Assembly: GCA_963723455.1 (NCBI GenBank)
Contig: CAVRQM010000002.1
Coordinates: 1 to 64,000, forward strand
DNA from: CAVRQM01 sp963723455
GTDB taxonomy: Bacteria > Pseudomonadota > Alphaproteobacteria > Acetobacterales > Acetobacteraceae
Direction: 5' to 3'
Length of the DNA stretch: 64,000 nucleotides
The translations under genes and the position numbers were made by a program. This document shows positions 51,216 through 61,650 of this stretch, in pieces; position 1 is the first letter of the stretch, and the number at the start of each line of letters is the position of its first letter. The notes below the pieces were generated by a model that did no database searches, was not told where the DNA came from, and was given only the letters and a program-made list of their open reading frames with translations.

Positions 51216-51711
51216 GCCTCGCGCCCGCCGGGGATGATGCGGGCCGGCAGGTCCGCAGTCCTCGTATAGGCGATCGCCGCCTGGGCTGCGAGATGCGGGT
51301 CGGGCGTGGCGGCGCGCGACCGGCCCGGGCGCGGCGGTGGCGATGGCGGTAGCGGCGGCCGGCGGCAGGCGGGGCCGCCGTCCGCGCGATCAGACCTCGC
51401 GCCAGGTGTTCGAAGTGAAAGAAGTGCTCGGCCAGCACGCCGGCCATGCTGGTCAGCAGCCCGACCGGACCGCCCATCAGCGCCCCGCCGATCAGCGACG
51501 CCGCGGTGCGCAAGGTGGGGCTGCCATCGTCCCCGGTCGCAACCCGGTAGATCGTGCCCACGACCGGCAGGTATTGCAGCGGGTTGAGCGCCTCCAGCAG
51601 ATCGTGGAAGGTGATCGGGCCGGATGCGGCGGCGGCCGATGGCGCCGTGGTGCTGGCCTCGGCGGCGGTGATGTCTCGTCCATGCGCCCCAAAGATCGTG
51701 CCTGCGGCCAT
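51212..51711 (-). CDS. Hypothetical protein, one frameshift
   Basis: About 165 residues. The conserved-looking core is ITFHDLLEALNPLQYLPVVG followed by TIYRVATGDD and an Ala/Gly-rich hydrophobic stretch (SLIGGALMGGPVGLLTSMAG), which could enter a membrane. The frame shifts near 51360 after an Ala/Pro-rich linker; the C-terminus ends ARIIPGGREA at the L,D-transpeptidase start. No function recognised. Coupled to the transpeptidase by overlap, so a cell-envelope role is possible. Confidence 0.65.
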
Positions 51712-51756
51712 GCCATACCCCCGCCCATGCGGCGGCGGAGGCAAGCCGCGTGCCGG

Positions 51757-52961
51757 TCAGTCGCGCAGATGCCCGAAGCGGTCCGCCTTCGTCGCCAGAT
51801 AGGCGTCGTTGATCCCGTTGGCGGAGAACAGGTGCGACACTCGCTCGACCGCGATGCCGCCCTGCGCCAGCGCCGCCAGCTTTTGCGGGTTGTTGGTCAG
51901 CAGCCGCACCCGCCTGATGCCCAGAAGCCGCAACATGGTTGCGGCCGGCAGATAGTCGCGCTCGTCCGCGCCCCAGCCCAGCGCGCGGTTGGCGTCCAGC
52001 GTGTCCAGGCCGGCATCCTGCAGCGCGTAGGCGCGCAGCTTGTTGACCAGCCCGATGCCCCGCCCCTCCTGCGCCAGGTACAGCGAGCACGCCGGCGCCC
52101 TCCTCGCCCATGCGCCGGATCGCGCCGCGCAGCTGCGGCCCGCAATCGCAGCGCAGGCTGCCCAGCAGGTCGCCGGTGAAGCATTCGGAATGGATGCGCG
52201 CCAGTGGCGCCGGCCGGTCCTGCGGCATCTGTTCGGGCTGGCCGACCAGGATCGCCAGGTGTTCCGCCCCGCCATCCGGGCCGCGGAACGTCACCACGCG
52301 GGATTCGGGCGCGCCCTCCAGCGGCACCCGCGCCTCGGAAGCACGCACCAGGTCGGCGGACATCGCCGCGCGCATCGCCTGCGCGTCGGCGGCGGCCACC
52401 GCCAGCAGGTCGGCCGCCGCCGCCGCCTCGCCGGCGCGCGCCGTCAGCACCGCCGGCAGCAGCCGGGCCAGCTTGGCGAGGATCCAGCGCCGCCTCGGCG
52501 CCGGGCTGCGGCGGTTCGGCGCGCGGCGGCCCGGCGAACCATTGCGCCGCGGTCGGGTCGGCCATGCCGCGCAGCGCCTCGGGATCCAGCATCGGCCCGG
52601 ACACCGCAAACGCCAGGATCGAGTCGGCCGCCCCCGCCGACCCGGGCGAGGCCAGGTGGCGCGCCCGCCCGGCGTCGAGCAGCAGCACCGGCGCGCCGGA
52701 CGCGACGCTCGCGAATTCAGCCAGGCCCGCCGCCCCGAGCGTCTCGGCCGCGGCCAGCACCAAGCGGCTGCTGCCGAGGTCGAGCAGCACCGGCACGCCG
52801 CGCCGCAGTTCGGCGATGGCGCGGTGCACGGCGCGCAGATCCGGGGTGGGCGGGCCAGCCGGATCCAGCAGCCGCCCGCTGTCCGGGTTCGCGCCCGCAC
52901 GCGGCGTCACGAAGGTCACCGGCGCACGCTCCGGCTCCGGCCGATGCGCCAATCCGGCCAT
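51757..52961 (-). CDS. ribA: GTP cyclohydrolase II (riboflavin synthesis), two frameshifts
   Basis: First step of riboflavin synthesis from GTP. The catalytic domain (about 195-400) has ARIHSECFTGDLLGSLRCDC with the three zinc cysteines, YLAQEGRGIGLVNKLRAYAL and LLTNNPQKLAALA. The N-terminal 190 residues resemble a worn RibB-like region (VHRAIAELRRGVPVLL) without its acidic active site. Frames shift near 52490 (between domains) and 52085 (inside EGAGVL/YLAQEG). Monocistronic. Confidence 0.9.
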
Positions 52962-53174
52962 CGGCCGGGAAAATCGTCCGCCGCCACGCGATCGCCCTTG
53001 CTCATGCCCTCGTATATGACGGCCCGCCGGTCCAAGTAACGCGCCATCTCACGAGATTGTGTGGCATGTGAGATGCCAGGGGAACCCGTGCGGCGCTGCG
53101 GCGCTTCGTTGGGGCAACGAATGTCTCGCCGAATCGTGTTCCGGTCGAGGCGATGTGAAAATCGGTTTAACGCT

Positions 53175-53198
53175 CCGGCACGCCGGCCGGCGTGCCGG
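53175..53198. promoter_or_regulatory. Perfect 24-bp palindrome upstream of the response regulator
   Basis: CCGGCACGCCGG immediately followed by CCGGCGTGCCGG, ending 19 bp before the ATG and covering the leader before the GGAAGG ribosome site. Further upstream, ATCTCAC and GTGAGAT (53046-53074) form a second inverted repeat. These could be operators for autoregulation or an mRNA hairpin. Nothing else is clear in the 256-bp gap. Confidence 0.5.
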
Positions 53199-53217
53199 GA
53201 TCGGAAGGATTGCGCAC

Positions 53218-53940
53218 ATGGCGGGCGAGCGTCCCATCCTGATCGTCGATGACGACCGGCTGCTGCGGCAGACGCTGTGCGAACAGCTGGCCGTGGATGG
53301 CGAGTTCAGCGCCGCCGAGGCGGACAGCTCGGCGCAGGCCGAGCAACTGCTGGCCGCGCGCGAGTCGCGGTTCGACGCCATCATCCTCGATGTCGGTCTG
53401 CCCGACGGCGACGGTCGCGATCTGTGCGTCAAGCTGCGGCGACAGGGCCTCAAGGTGCCCATCATCATCCTGACCGGCTCGGATGGCGAGCACGACGTGG
53501 TGCGCGGCCTGGATTCCGGCGCCAATGACTACATCGCCAAGCCGTTCCGGCTGGCCGAACTGCTCGCCCGCCTGCGCGCGCAGCTGCGGATCTTCGAGAA
53601 CAGCGAGGACGCGGTGTTCACGATCGGGCCGTACACCTTCCGCCCGGCCGCCAAACTGCTGCAGGAGCCGGCGCGCAGCCGGCGCATCCGCCTCACCGAG
53701 AAAGAGGCGGCGATCCTGAAGTTCCTGTATCGCGCCGGCACCAAGCCGGTGGCTCGGCAGGTCCTGCTGAACGAGGTCTGGGGCTACAACGCCGCGGTCA
53801 CCACGCACACGCTGGAGACCCATATCTACCGGCTGCGGCAGAAGATCGAGCCGGACCCGTCAAATGCCAGGCTGCTGGTCACCGAGGGAGGCGGCTATCG
53901 GCTGGACCCCGAGGGCGTGCGCCCGGCCGCCGCCGCCTGA
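53218..53940 (+). CDS. OmpR-family response regulator
   Basis: 240 residues. Receiver domain: PILIVDDDRLLRQTL, phospho-acceptor Asp in AIILDVGLPDGDGRDL, Thr in IILTGSDGEHD, Lys in YIAKPFRLAELLARL. The C-terminal winged helix ends with VTTHTLETHIYRLRQKIEPD. ATG 53218 has GGAAGG 9 nt upstream. No histidine kinase is adjacent (the nearest, at 14.2 kb, is of another class), so its partner is unknown. Confidence 0.92.
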   Translation: MAGERPILIVDDDRLLRQTLCEQLAVDGEFSAAEADSSAQAEQLLAARESRFDAIILDVGLPDGDGRDLCVKLRRQGLKVPIIILTGSDGEHDVVRGLDSGANDYIAKPFRLAELLARLRAQLRIFENSEDAVFTIGPYTFRPAAKLLQEPARSRRIRLTEKEAAILKFLYRAGTKPVARQVLLNEVWGYNAAVTTHTLETHIYRLRQKIEPDPSNARLLVTEGGGYRLDPEGVRPAAAA

Positions 53941-53960
53941 GCGGCCGCACGGCCCGGACT

Positions 53961-53998
53961 GCATCGTGATGGCCGTGTCTATCCGGCCGTCACGATGC
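53961..53998. terminator. 15-bp hairpin between convergent response regulator and oxidoreductase
   Basis: GCATCGTGATGGCCG (53961-53975) and CGGCCGTCACGATGC (53984-53998) pair over 15 bp with one G-T wobble and an 8-nt loop. The oxidoreductase TGA (53992-53990) lies inside the right arm. Serves both transcripts; no U-tract. Confidence 0.7.
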
Positions 53999-56294
53999 CT
54001 GCGCCGCCCGGCGCACGGTAACCGGCACCGATTTCGCGGCCGGCACCTTGCTGCCCTCGGCATAGTGCCAGACCGGGATCAACGTGTTCGCCTCCGGGTA
54101 GTAGCGCGCCGACGCACCCGGTCGGGATGTTGTACGCGGTGACCCGGAAGCCGCTCATCTCGCGCCGGTGCTCGTCGCGGTCCTGCGAGGTGGCCAGCGT
54201 CACCTCCTCGCCTTCGCGCAGGCCCAGCCGGTCGATGTCGTCGCGGTTCATCAGAACCACCATGCGCGTGCCGTGGATGCCGCGGAAGCGATCGGTGTAG
54301 CCGTACACCGTGGTGTTGAACTGGTCGTTGCTGCGCAGCGTGATCATGCGCAGCACGTCATGGCCGACCTCCGGCATGTCATGGTCCTCGTCCAGCCCGC
54401 GCGGCGTGATGAAGTTGGCCTTGCCGGTCTTGGTCTTCCACACCCGATGGCGCGCGCCCAGCGGCCGGTGGAAGCCACCCGGCTGCCACATGCGCCGCTC
54501 GTAGCCGTGAAAGATGTCCGGGTAGGTCTGCGCGATCGCCGCGCGCACGCGGCTGTAGTCCGCGACCCATGCGTCCCAATCGACATGCGGGTTGGGCGGC
54601 AGGCAGCCCTTGGCCAGTTCGGCCACCACGCGCGGCTCGCTCAGCAGGTGGCGCGAGGCCGGCGTGCGCAACCCGCGCGAGCCGTGGATGCAGCCCAGGC
54701 TGTCTTCCATCGACACCGATTGCGCGCCGCTCGCCTGCCGGTCGATTTCCGTGCGACCGATCACCGGCAGGACGTAGCTGATCTCGCCGGGCAGCAGATG
54801 CGTGCGGTTGAGCTTGGTGGCCACGCTGACCGTCAGGCGCATCTTGCGCCAGGCCGGCTCCAGGCGGTCGCGGTCCGGGGCGGCGTGCGCAAAATTGCCG
54901 CCGAACGTGACGAAGGCGCGCACCGTGCCGGCGAGGATGCCCTCGCAGGCACCGACCGTGTCCAATCCCTCGTCGCGCGGCGGCTCGAAGCCGAACTGCT
55001 CGGCCATCTTGTCCAGCGGCACGCCGCTGGCCTTGTGCGTGATGCCGACGGTGCGCTGGCCCTGCACGTTCGAATGGCCGCGCACCGGACAGATGCCGGC
55101 GCCCGGCTTGCCCATGTTGCCGCGCATCAGCAGCAGATTGACCAGCATCTGCACGGTCTCGACGCCGGCGCGGTGCTGCGTCAGGCCCATGCCATAGATC
55201 GCCATCGCCGCCTTCGCCCCGGCATAGGTGCGCGCCGTCGCCTCCATCGCCGCGCGACGCAGGCTGGAGCGCCGCTCCATCTCGTCCCAGTCCTGCTCGC
55301 GCAGCCATCCGGTGAGCGTCTCGAAGCCGTGACAGTGTTCGGCGATGAAATCGTGGTCCAGCACCGGCGCGCGGCCCGCCGCCTGCGCCGCGTCCTCCAG
55401 CTCGATCATTGCCTTGCAAATGCCGGTCAGCGCGGCCAGGTCGCCGCCTGCCTTGACCTGGTGGTACGACGAGCTGATCGGCGTCGCGGAGTTGGTCAGC
55501 ATCTCGATCGGCGATTGCGGGTTGGTGAACCGTTCCAGCCCGCGTTCGCGCAGCGGGTTGAAGGTGATGATCGGCACGCCGCGCCGGCTGGCCTCCTGCA
55601 ACGGATGCAGCATGCGCGGACTGTTGCTGCCGACGTTCTGGCCGAAGAACAGGATGCAGTCGGTCTTGGCGAAATCGTCCAGCGTGACGCTGCCGACCGG
55701 GATGCCGATGCTTTCCGGCAGCGCCACCGAGGTCGTCTCGTGGCACATGTTCGAACTGTCCGGCAGGTTGTTGTTGCCGTACATGCGCGCCATCAGCTGG
55801 TACATGTAGCTGGCCTCGTTCGACATCCGGCCGGAGCTGTAGAACACCACGCTCTTGGGGTCCTCGATGGCGCGCAGCTCACGGCCGATCTCGGCGAAGG
55901 CGGCGCTCCAGGCCACGGGGAGGTAGGTGTCGCTTGCGGCGTCGTAGCGCATCGGGTGGGTCAGCCGCCCCGCCTGCTCCAGATGGTAGCCGTCCCAGCC
56001 GCGCAACTCGCGAACCGTGTGACGGGCGAAGAACTCGGGCGTGCAGCGGCGGCTGGTGATCTCCCATGCGGTCGCCTTGACGCCGTTCTCGCACACCTCC
56101 AGCGGCAGCGGCGCGGCCGGCTTGGACCACGAGCAGCTGACGCACATGAACCCGTCCGGCTTGTTCTGCCGCAGCAGCATCAGGCCGCCGCTGCCCAGGT
56201 CGCCCTCGCGCGTCAGGATGTTCGCGACCGAGCGCGCCGAACCCCAGCCGCCGGCCGGCGCGGTGTACGGCTTGAACGAGACGGGTCTGGACAT
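53990..56294 (-). CDS. Molybdopterin oxidoreductase, FdhF/YdeP-type, one frameshift
   Basis: About 768 residues of the formate-dehydrogenase-alpha-like family. FMCVSCSWSKPAAPLPLEVC stands where Fe-S Cys lie; SSNMCHETTSVALPESIG holds the metal-ligand-region Cys; ILFFGQNVGSNSPRMLHPLQ and MRGNMGKPGAGICPVRGHSN bind the cofactor; the C-terminal domain has LRSNDQFNTTVYGYTDRFRG. The frame shifts near 54118; the repaired end reads ARYYPEANTLIPVWHYAEGS. YdeP-like proteins are linked to acid resistance, but the substrate is unknown. No fdhD or other subunit is adjacent. Confidence 0.9.
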
Positions 56295-56424
56295 GGCGCG
56301 CTCCAACCTTTTCTGCTGGTCCAGAAACATCGCGCTTTCCGGCCGGTTCCACGCCACCGCGTGGCAACCCGTGCGGTTGCCCGATGTTGCCCTCAGGCCG
56401 CTGACGAAGGGGGAAGTCGCCGTG

Positions 56425-56640
56425 GTGAGCACGTCCTACATGACAGAGCAGCCCGCGCCGCCATCGACGCTGAAGCGGGTCTGGGATCAGGACATCATGC
56501 GCGTCGGCATCAATCTCGCCGGCAGCATCGAGGGCGCGCTGTGGCGCGCCTCCGAGCGGGCGCGCCGCAAGCCGACGGCCGCGATGCTGGCGGCGCTGGC
56601 GTGCGGCTACCTGTTGCGCGGGGTGCAGCGCCGGCTCTGA
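56425..56640 (+). CDS. Small hypothetical protein with C-terminal hydrophobic segment
   Basis: 71 residues from GTG 56425 (or 66 from ATG 56440). The sequence MTEQPAPPSTLKRVWDQDIM leads to a hydrophobic AAMLAALACGYLLRGV near the end, possibly a membrane anchor. GGGGGA lies upstream of the GTG. Divergent from the molybdopterin oxidoreductase, 130 bp away. No family recognised; could be regulated with it. Confidence 0.5.
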   Translation: MSTSYMTEQPAPPSTLKRVWDQDIMRVGINLAGSIEGALWRASERARRKPTAAMLAALACGYLLRGVQRRL

Positions 56641-56803
56641 CCGGATTGGCCGGACCCCGGCGCGCACGGCGTCGCGCGCGTTTGCGTGAACGGCGCCGAT
56701 ACAGGATTGCGCGCCTGTAAGCCGGGGGATAGTTTCCGTTCACGTCCCGCTCCGGCAAGCCGTCTGCGTTGGCTGTGACACGTCCAAGGGAAGGTCAAAA
56801 ATC

Positions 56804-58387
56804 ATGCTGGCAAAACGCCACGCTGCGGCGGCTTTGGTGCTGCTCGCGTCCACCGCGCTCGCGCATGCGCAATCGCTTCAGACGCTCACCAACCAATCGC
56901 CCGAAATACTGATCTACGGATTCGTGATGACCGACGGCACGGTGCTCGCCCAGGGTCAGCCTGGTCCGAACGGCGGCAGCCTGAACCACTGGTTCACGCT
57001 GACGCCCGACAACACCGGCAGCTATCTGAACGGCACCTGGTCGCAGGTCGCGAACGCGCCATACGCGCCGTACGCGGGCGGCGGGGCGGTCCTGGCCGAC
57101 GGCCGGCTGGCGCTGATCGGTGGCGAATACACGTCCAACAACTTCACCTTCACGCTGACCCGGAAGTCTGCCGTGTACAGCCCGTACACAAATAGCTGGG
57201 TGATGCCAGTGCCGCCCAAGGCGTTCCAGCCGGGACTGGGCGGGTTCACCAATTTCGGCAACTCGCCGACCATGGTGCTGCCCGGAGGGCTTCTGCTGAT
57301 CGGCCAGAAGACCACCAAGCGCGACGTGGCGCTGGATCCGCGCAACCTCACCTGGATCCAGTTCGACGACCTGCAGGCCGAGAAGCGGGACTTCAACGCC
57401 GAGGAGGGCTGGACGCTGCTGCCGGACGGCTCGATCCTGACGCTGGACGTCCTGGCCGCGCCGCATACCGAGCGCCTGGTGCCGGCAGCGCGAGCGGCTG
57501 GCTACCACTGGATCAGCGATGGCGTGACGCCGTCCGTGCTGGCGTCGCCGCGCGATGCGTGCTGCATCCCGTACAACGACGGGCGGCGCATCTACAACCC
57601 GGCCGGCGAGATCGGGCCGGCCATCCTGCGCCCCGACGGCACGGTGTTCGCCACCGGCTCGCTGGCGTACGGCGCGACGGCGGGACACACCGCGATCTAT
57701 CATCCCGGTCCGACCACGACCGACCCGGGCATCTGGACCGCCGGGCCGGACTTCCAGACCGGCGACAACGCCGGCGACAGTTTCGGGGTCCTGGAGACGA
57801 GCGGCAACGTACTGGTCGAGGGCGACAAGTTCCACTTCGCCGAATCCGCGACCATGCCGATCATGATGGCGAAGCGCACGGCCGCGAACGCGCCGCAATC
57901 CTCGCTGTATGAGTTCGACGGCACGCATTTCGCGCCGCTGCCGGTCAGCGTCGATCCAGGCTCCAGCCTGTTGCCGCTCCCCAGCGGGCAGGTGCTGGTC
58001 ATGGGCCTGACCGAGAAGCTGCTGAACACGACCGGCACCTATCAGCAGGCCTGGGCGCCGACCGTCACCAGCGCGCCCGCGTCGGTGACCGGCGGCAGCA
58101 CGTACCGGATCTTCGGCACGCAGTTCAACGGGCTGTCACAGGCCTGCGCCTATGGCGACGAGTTCCAATGCGCCACCAACTACCCGCTGGTGCGGATCAC
58201 CAATGCCGCCAGCGGCCACGTCATCTACGCGCGAACGCACGACCACAGCACGATGGGGGTCGCCACCGGCGCCAAGATCGTCTCGACCTTTTTCGACGTG
58301 CCCGCCGGCATCGAGACCGGGGCCAGTTCGCTGGTCGTGGTCGCGAACGGCATCCCGTCGATGCCGGTCAGCGTGACCGTACAGTAA
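56804..58387 (+). CDS. Secreted kelch/galactose-oxidase-like beta-propeller protein
   Basis: 527 residues. Signal peptide to about residue 22 (MLAKRHAAAALVLLASTALA, HA-Q). Kelch-type blades: GGGAVLADGRLALIGGEYTS, YSPYTNSWVMPVPPK, RPDGTVFATGSLAYGA, and LPLPSGQVLVMGLTEKLLNT. The last 110 residues form an Ig/E-set-like domain (VTSAPASVTGGSTYRIFG). It lacks an obvious Cys-Tyr radical pair, so oxidase activity is not shown. Preceded by 164 bp with no clear feature. Confidence 0.8.
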   Translation: MLAKRHAAAALVLLASTALAHAQSLQTLTNQSPEILIYGFVMTDGTVLAQGQPGPNGGSLNHWFTLTPDNTGSYLNGTWSQVANAPYAPYAGGGAVLADGRLALIGGEYTSNNFTFTLTRKSAVYSPYTNSWVMPVPPKAFQPGLGGFTNFGNSPTMVLPGGLLLIGQKTTKRDVALDPRNLTWIQFDDLQAEKRDFNAEEGWTLLPDGSILTLDVLAAPHTERLVPAARAAGYHWISDGVTPSVLASPRDACCIPYNDGRRIYNPAGEIGPAILRPDGTVFATGSLAYGATAGHTAIYHPGPTTTDPGIWTAGPDFQTGDNAGDSFGVLETSGNVLVEGDKFHFAESATMPIMMAKRTAANAPQSSLYEFDGTHFAPLPVSVDPGSSLLPLPSGQVLVMGLTEKLLNTTGTYQQAWAPTVTSAPASVTGGSTYRIFGTQFNGLSQACAYGDEFQCATNYPLVRITNAASGHVIYARTHDHSTMGVATGAKIVSTFFDVPAGIETGASSLVVVANGIPSMPVSVTVQ

Positions 58388-58396
58388 CCGGCAAGG

Positions 58397-58436
58397 GGCG
58401 GATCGGGCAGGCCGGCGGTGGCCTGTCCGATCCGCC
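58397..58436. terminator. 17-bp hairpin between convergent kelch and methyltransferase genes
   Basis: GGCGGATCGGGCAGGCC (58397-58413) pairs with GGCCTGTCCGATCCGCC (58420-58436) over 17 bp with one G-T wobble and a 6-nt loop. It starts 10 bp past the kelch stop and ends 5 bp before the methyltransferase stop. The longest stem in the window; no U-tract. Confidence 0.75.
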
Positions 58437-58440
58437 GTGT

Positions 58441-59443
58441 TCAACCGGCGTCTGTCGGCGGCGCGACGGCCGGATAGGCAGTGTCCAGGATCTCAGTCAG
58501 CTTCACGTCCCAGCGCAGGGCGGCCTCGCCGGTCTTGCGCACGATCACCGACGATCCCTCGAACCCGCCGGAGCGTTCAGCCTCGCGGTGGCGCGGAGTC
58601 CAGGCAAGCGGGACCACCTGCATGAAATCCTGCATCGACGTCTGCATCACCTCGAACCCGGTGCGCGCGTTGAACAGCCCGTGCCAGCTGGTGTCGGAGT
58701 AGCGCCAGAAATCCCACGGCATGTCGTGCATGCCGATCGTCTGGTGCGTGTGCAGCAGCGCCACGCCGCCCGGGCGCAGCACCGCGTTGATCTCCAGCGC
58801 CGCCTTCCACGGCATCAGCAGATGCTCGAACACCGAGACGCACAGCGCGCAATCGAACGAGGCCGGCGGGAAGTGCCGGCTCAGCTCGTGCGCATCACCG
58901 ACCACATCGACGCCGGGATCGGCGACGATGTCGAACACCGTCACCCGGCATTGCGGATAGTCGGCGCGCCGGTCCACGCCGCTCCGCGCGCGGCCGCCGA
59001 TGTCGAGCATGCGCGGGCGCGCGCCGGCGCCGGCCCGACGCATCGCCCTGATGATGGCGCGAAACGCGCCGTCCAGCGAGCGCGCCTGCCCGCGCGCCGC
59101 GTGCTGCATCAGCATCAGGGCCGGGAGGCTGGCCATCCTGCCGCGACAGGCGATCTCGAGCGCCGCCTGCGCGGGAAACAGCGCGCGATCGACCAGCGCC
59201 TCGATCGTCACTTCGACCGCCTGGCGTTCCGGCAGGAACCGGCACGCCGCCCGACGCTCGACCCAGAGCTGGCCCACGATCAACCTGGGAAACACCAGCG
59301 CCGCGTCCTGCTCGTCCGCCGGCGCGTCGTCCAGGCGCACCAGCACCTGCAGGCGCAGATAGGAGTGAAACAGGCAGAACGCCGGCACGCCGACGATGCT
59401 GACCGGCAGGCCGCCGCGCGCCGCCGGGCGCGACGCCTCCGCT

Positions 59444-59451
<8 letters not shown>
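58441..59451 (-). CDS. Class I SAM-dependent methyltransferase
   Basis: 336 residues. The N-terminal 130 residues are of unknown kind, perhaps a substrate domain; the AdoMet domain follows: RMLDIGGRARSGVD, VTVFDIVADPGVDVVGDAHE, FDCALCVSVFEHLLMPWKAA, LRPGGVALLHTHQTIGMHDM. Such enzymes methylate small molecules or sugars. TTG start at 59451 overlaps the argF TGA by 8 bp, so it is coupled to argD-argF, though no link to arginine is obvious. Confidence 0.82.
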
Positions 59452-60378
<927 letters not shown>

Positions 60379-60382
<4 letters not shown>

Positions 60383-61575
60383 TCGGCGGCCCTGGGCCGT
60401 GCGCCGCGGCGCACCCGCAGCGCACCGGCGCGGATCTTCGCCAGCGCGGTCTCGATGTCCGCGTCGGTGATGACCAGCGGCGGCGCCAGGCGCACCACGT
60501 TGTCGCCGGCGGCCACCGTCAGCAGGCCCTCGGCCATCAACGCCGCCTGCATCTCGGTGTTCGGCGCCACGCAGCGCAGGCCCAGCAGCAGGCCGGCGCC
60601 GCGCCGGTCCTCGAAGATGTCGGGATAGTCGGCGACGACCCCGGCCAGCAGATCCCACAGCACCCGCGCCTTGCGGTCCACCTCGGCCAGGAACCCCGGC
60701 GCCAGCACCACGTCCAGCACAGCGTTCGCCGCCGCGCAGGCCAGCGGGTTGCCGCCGAACGTGCTGCCGTGGCTGCCCGGCGTCAGGTGTTTGGCGACAT
60801 GTTCTCGGGCCAGGATCGCGCCCATCGGCACGCCGCCGGCGATGCCCTTGGCCAGCGACATCACGTCCGGCGCGACCCCCGCCCATTCATGCGCGAACAG
60901 CTTGCCCGAGCGCCCCATGCCGGTCTGGATCTCGTCCATTCCCAGAATCAGCCCGAACTCGTCGGCGGTGGCGCGCAGGTCGCGCAGGAAGCGCAGCGAT
61001 GCCGGGCGGATGCCGCCCTCGCCCTGCACCGGCTCGACCAGGATGCCGGCGGTGGCCGGCGTGATGGCGGCGCGCACGGCATTGAGGTTGTCGAACGGCA
61101 CATGATCGAAGCCGTCCACCGCCGGCTCGAAGCCATGCAGGTACTTCGCGTTGCCGGTGGCCGACAGCATCGCCAGGGTGCGGCCGTGGAACGCGCCGTG
61201 GAAGCAGATCACCCGGTAGCGTTCGGGGTGGCCGCCCTCGTGCTGGGCGCGGCGAATGATCTTCACCAGGCCCTCGTTGGCCTCGGCGCCCGAATTGCAG
61301 AAGAACGCGCTGTCGGCGAACGAGGCATCGACCAGACGCGCCGCCAGCCGCTCGGCGCCGGGGACGCGGTACAGGTTGCTGGTGTGGATCACCCGGCCGG
61401 CCTGCTCGGCGATCGCGGAGGTCAGACGCGGGTGGCCGTGGCCCAGCGAACTGGTGGCGATGCCGGCGCCGAAATCGAGAAAGCGTCGCCCGTCCGCAGT
61501 CTGCAGCCATGCGCCTTCGCCGCGCTCGAAAGCGAGGTCGGCGCGGTTATAGGTCGGCATCAGGGCGGGGATCAT
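60379..61575 (-). CDS. argD: Acetylornithine transaminase
   Basis: PLP enzyme of arginine synthesis, also able to act in lysine synthesis in many bacteria. 398 residues. NSGAEANEGLVKIIRRA, FHGAFHGRTLAMLSATGN, LGMDEIQTGMGRSG, PLP Lys in VMSLAKGIAGGVPMGA, GSHGSTFGGNPLACAAA. ATG 61575 has CAGGAG 9 nt upstream. Forms the operon argD-argF-methyltransferase. Confidence 0.96.
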
Positions 61576-61650
61576 CGCGGCTCCTGCGGCGGAGCGGGGC
61601 ATTTTGGCGCGACGCCGCGCTGCTCGTCAAACCGCGTGCCGCCGTCCCTG

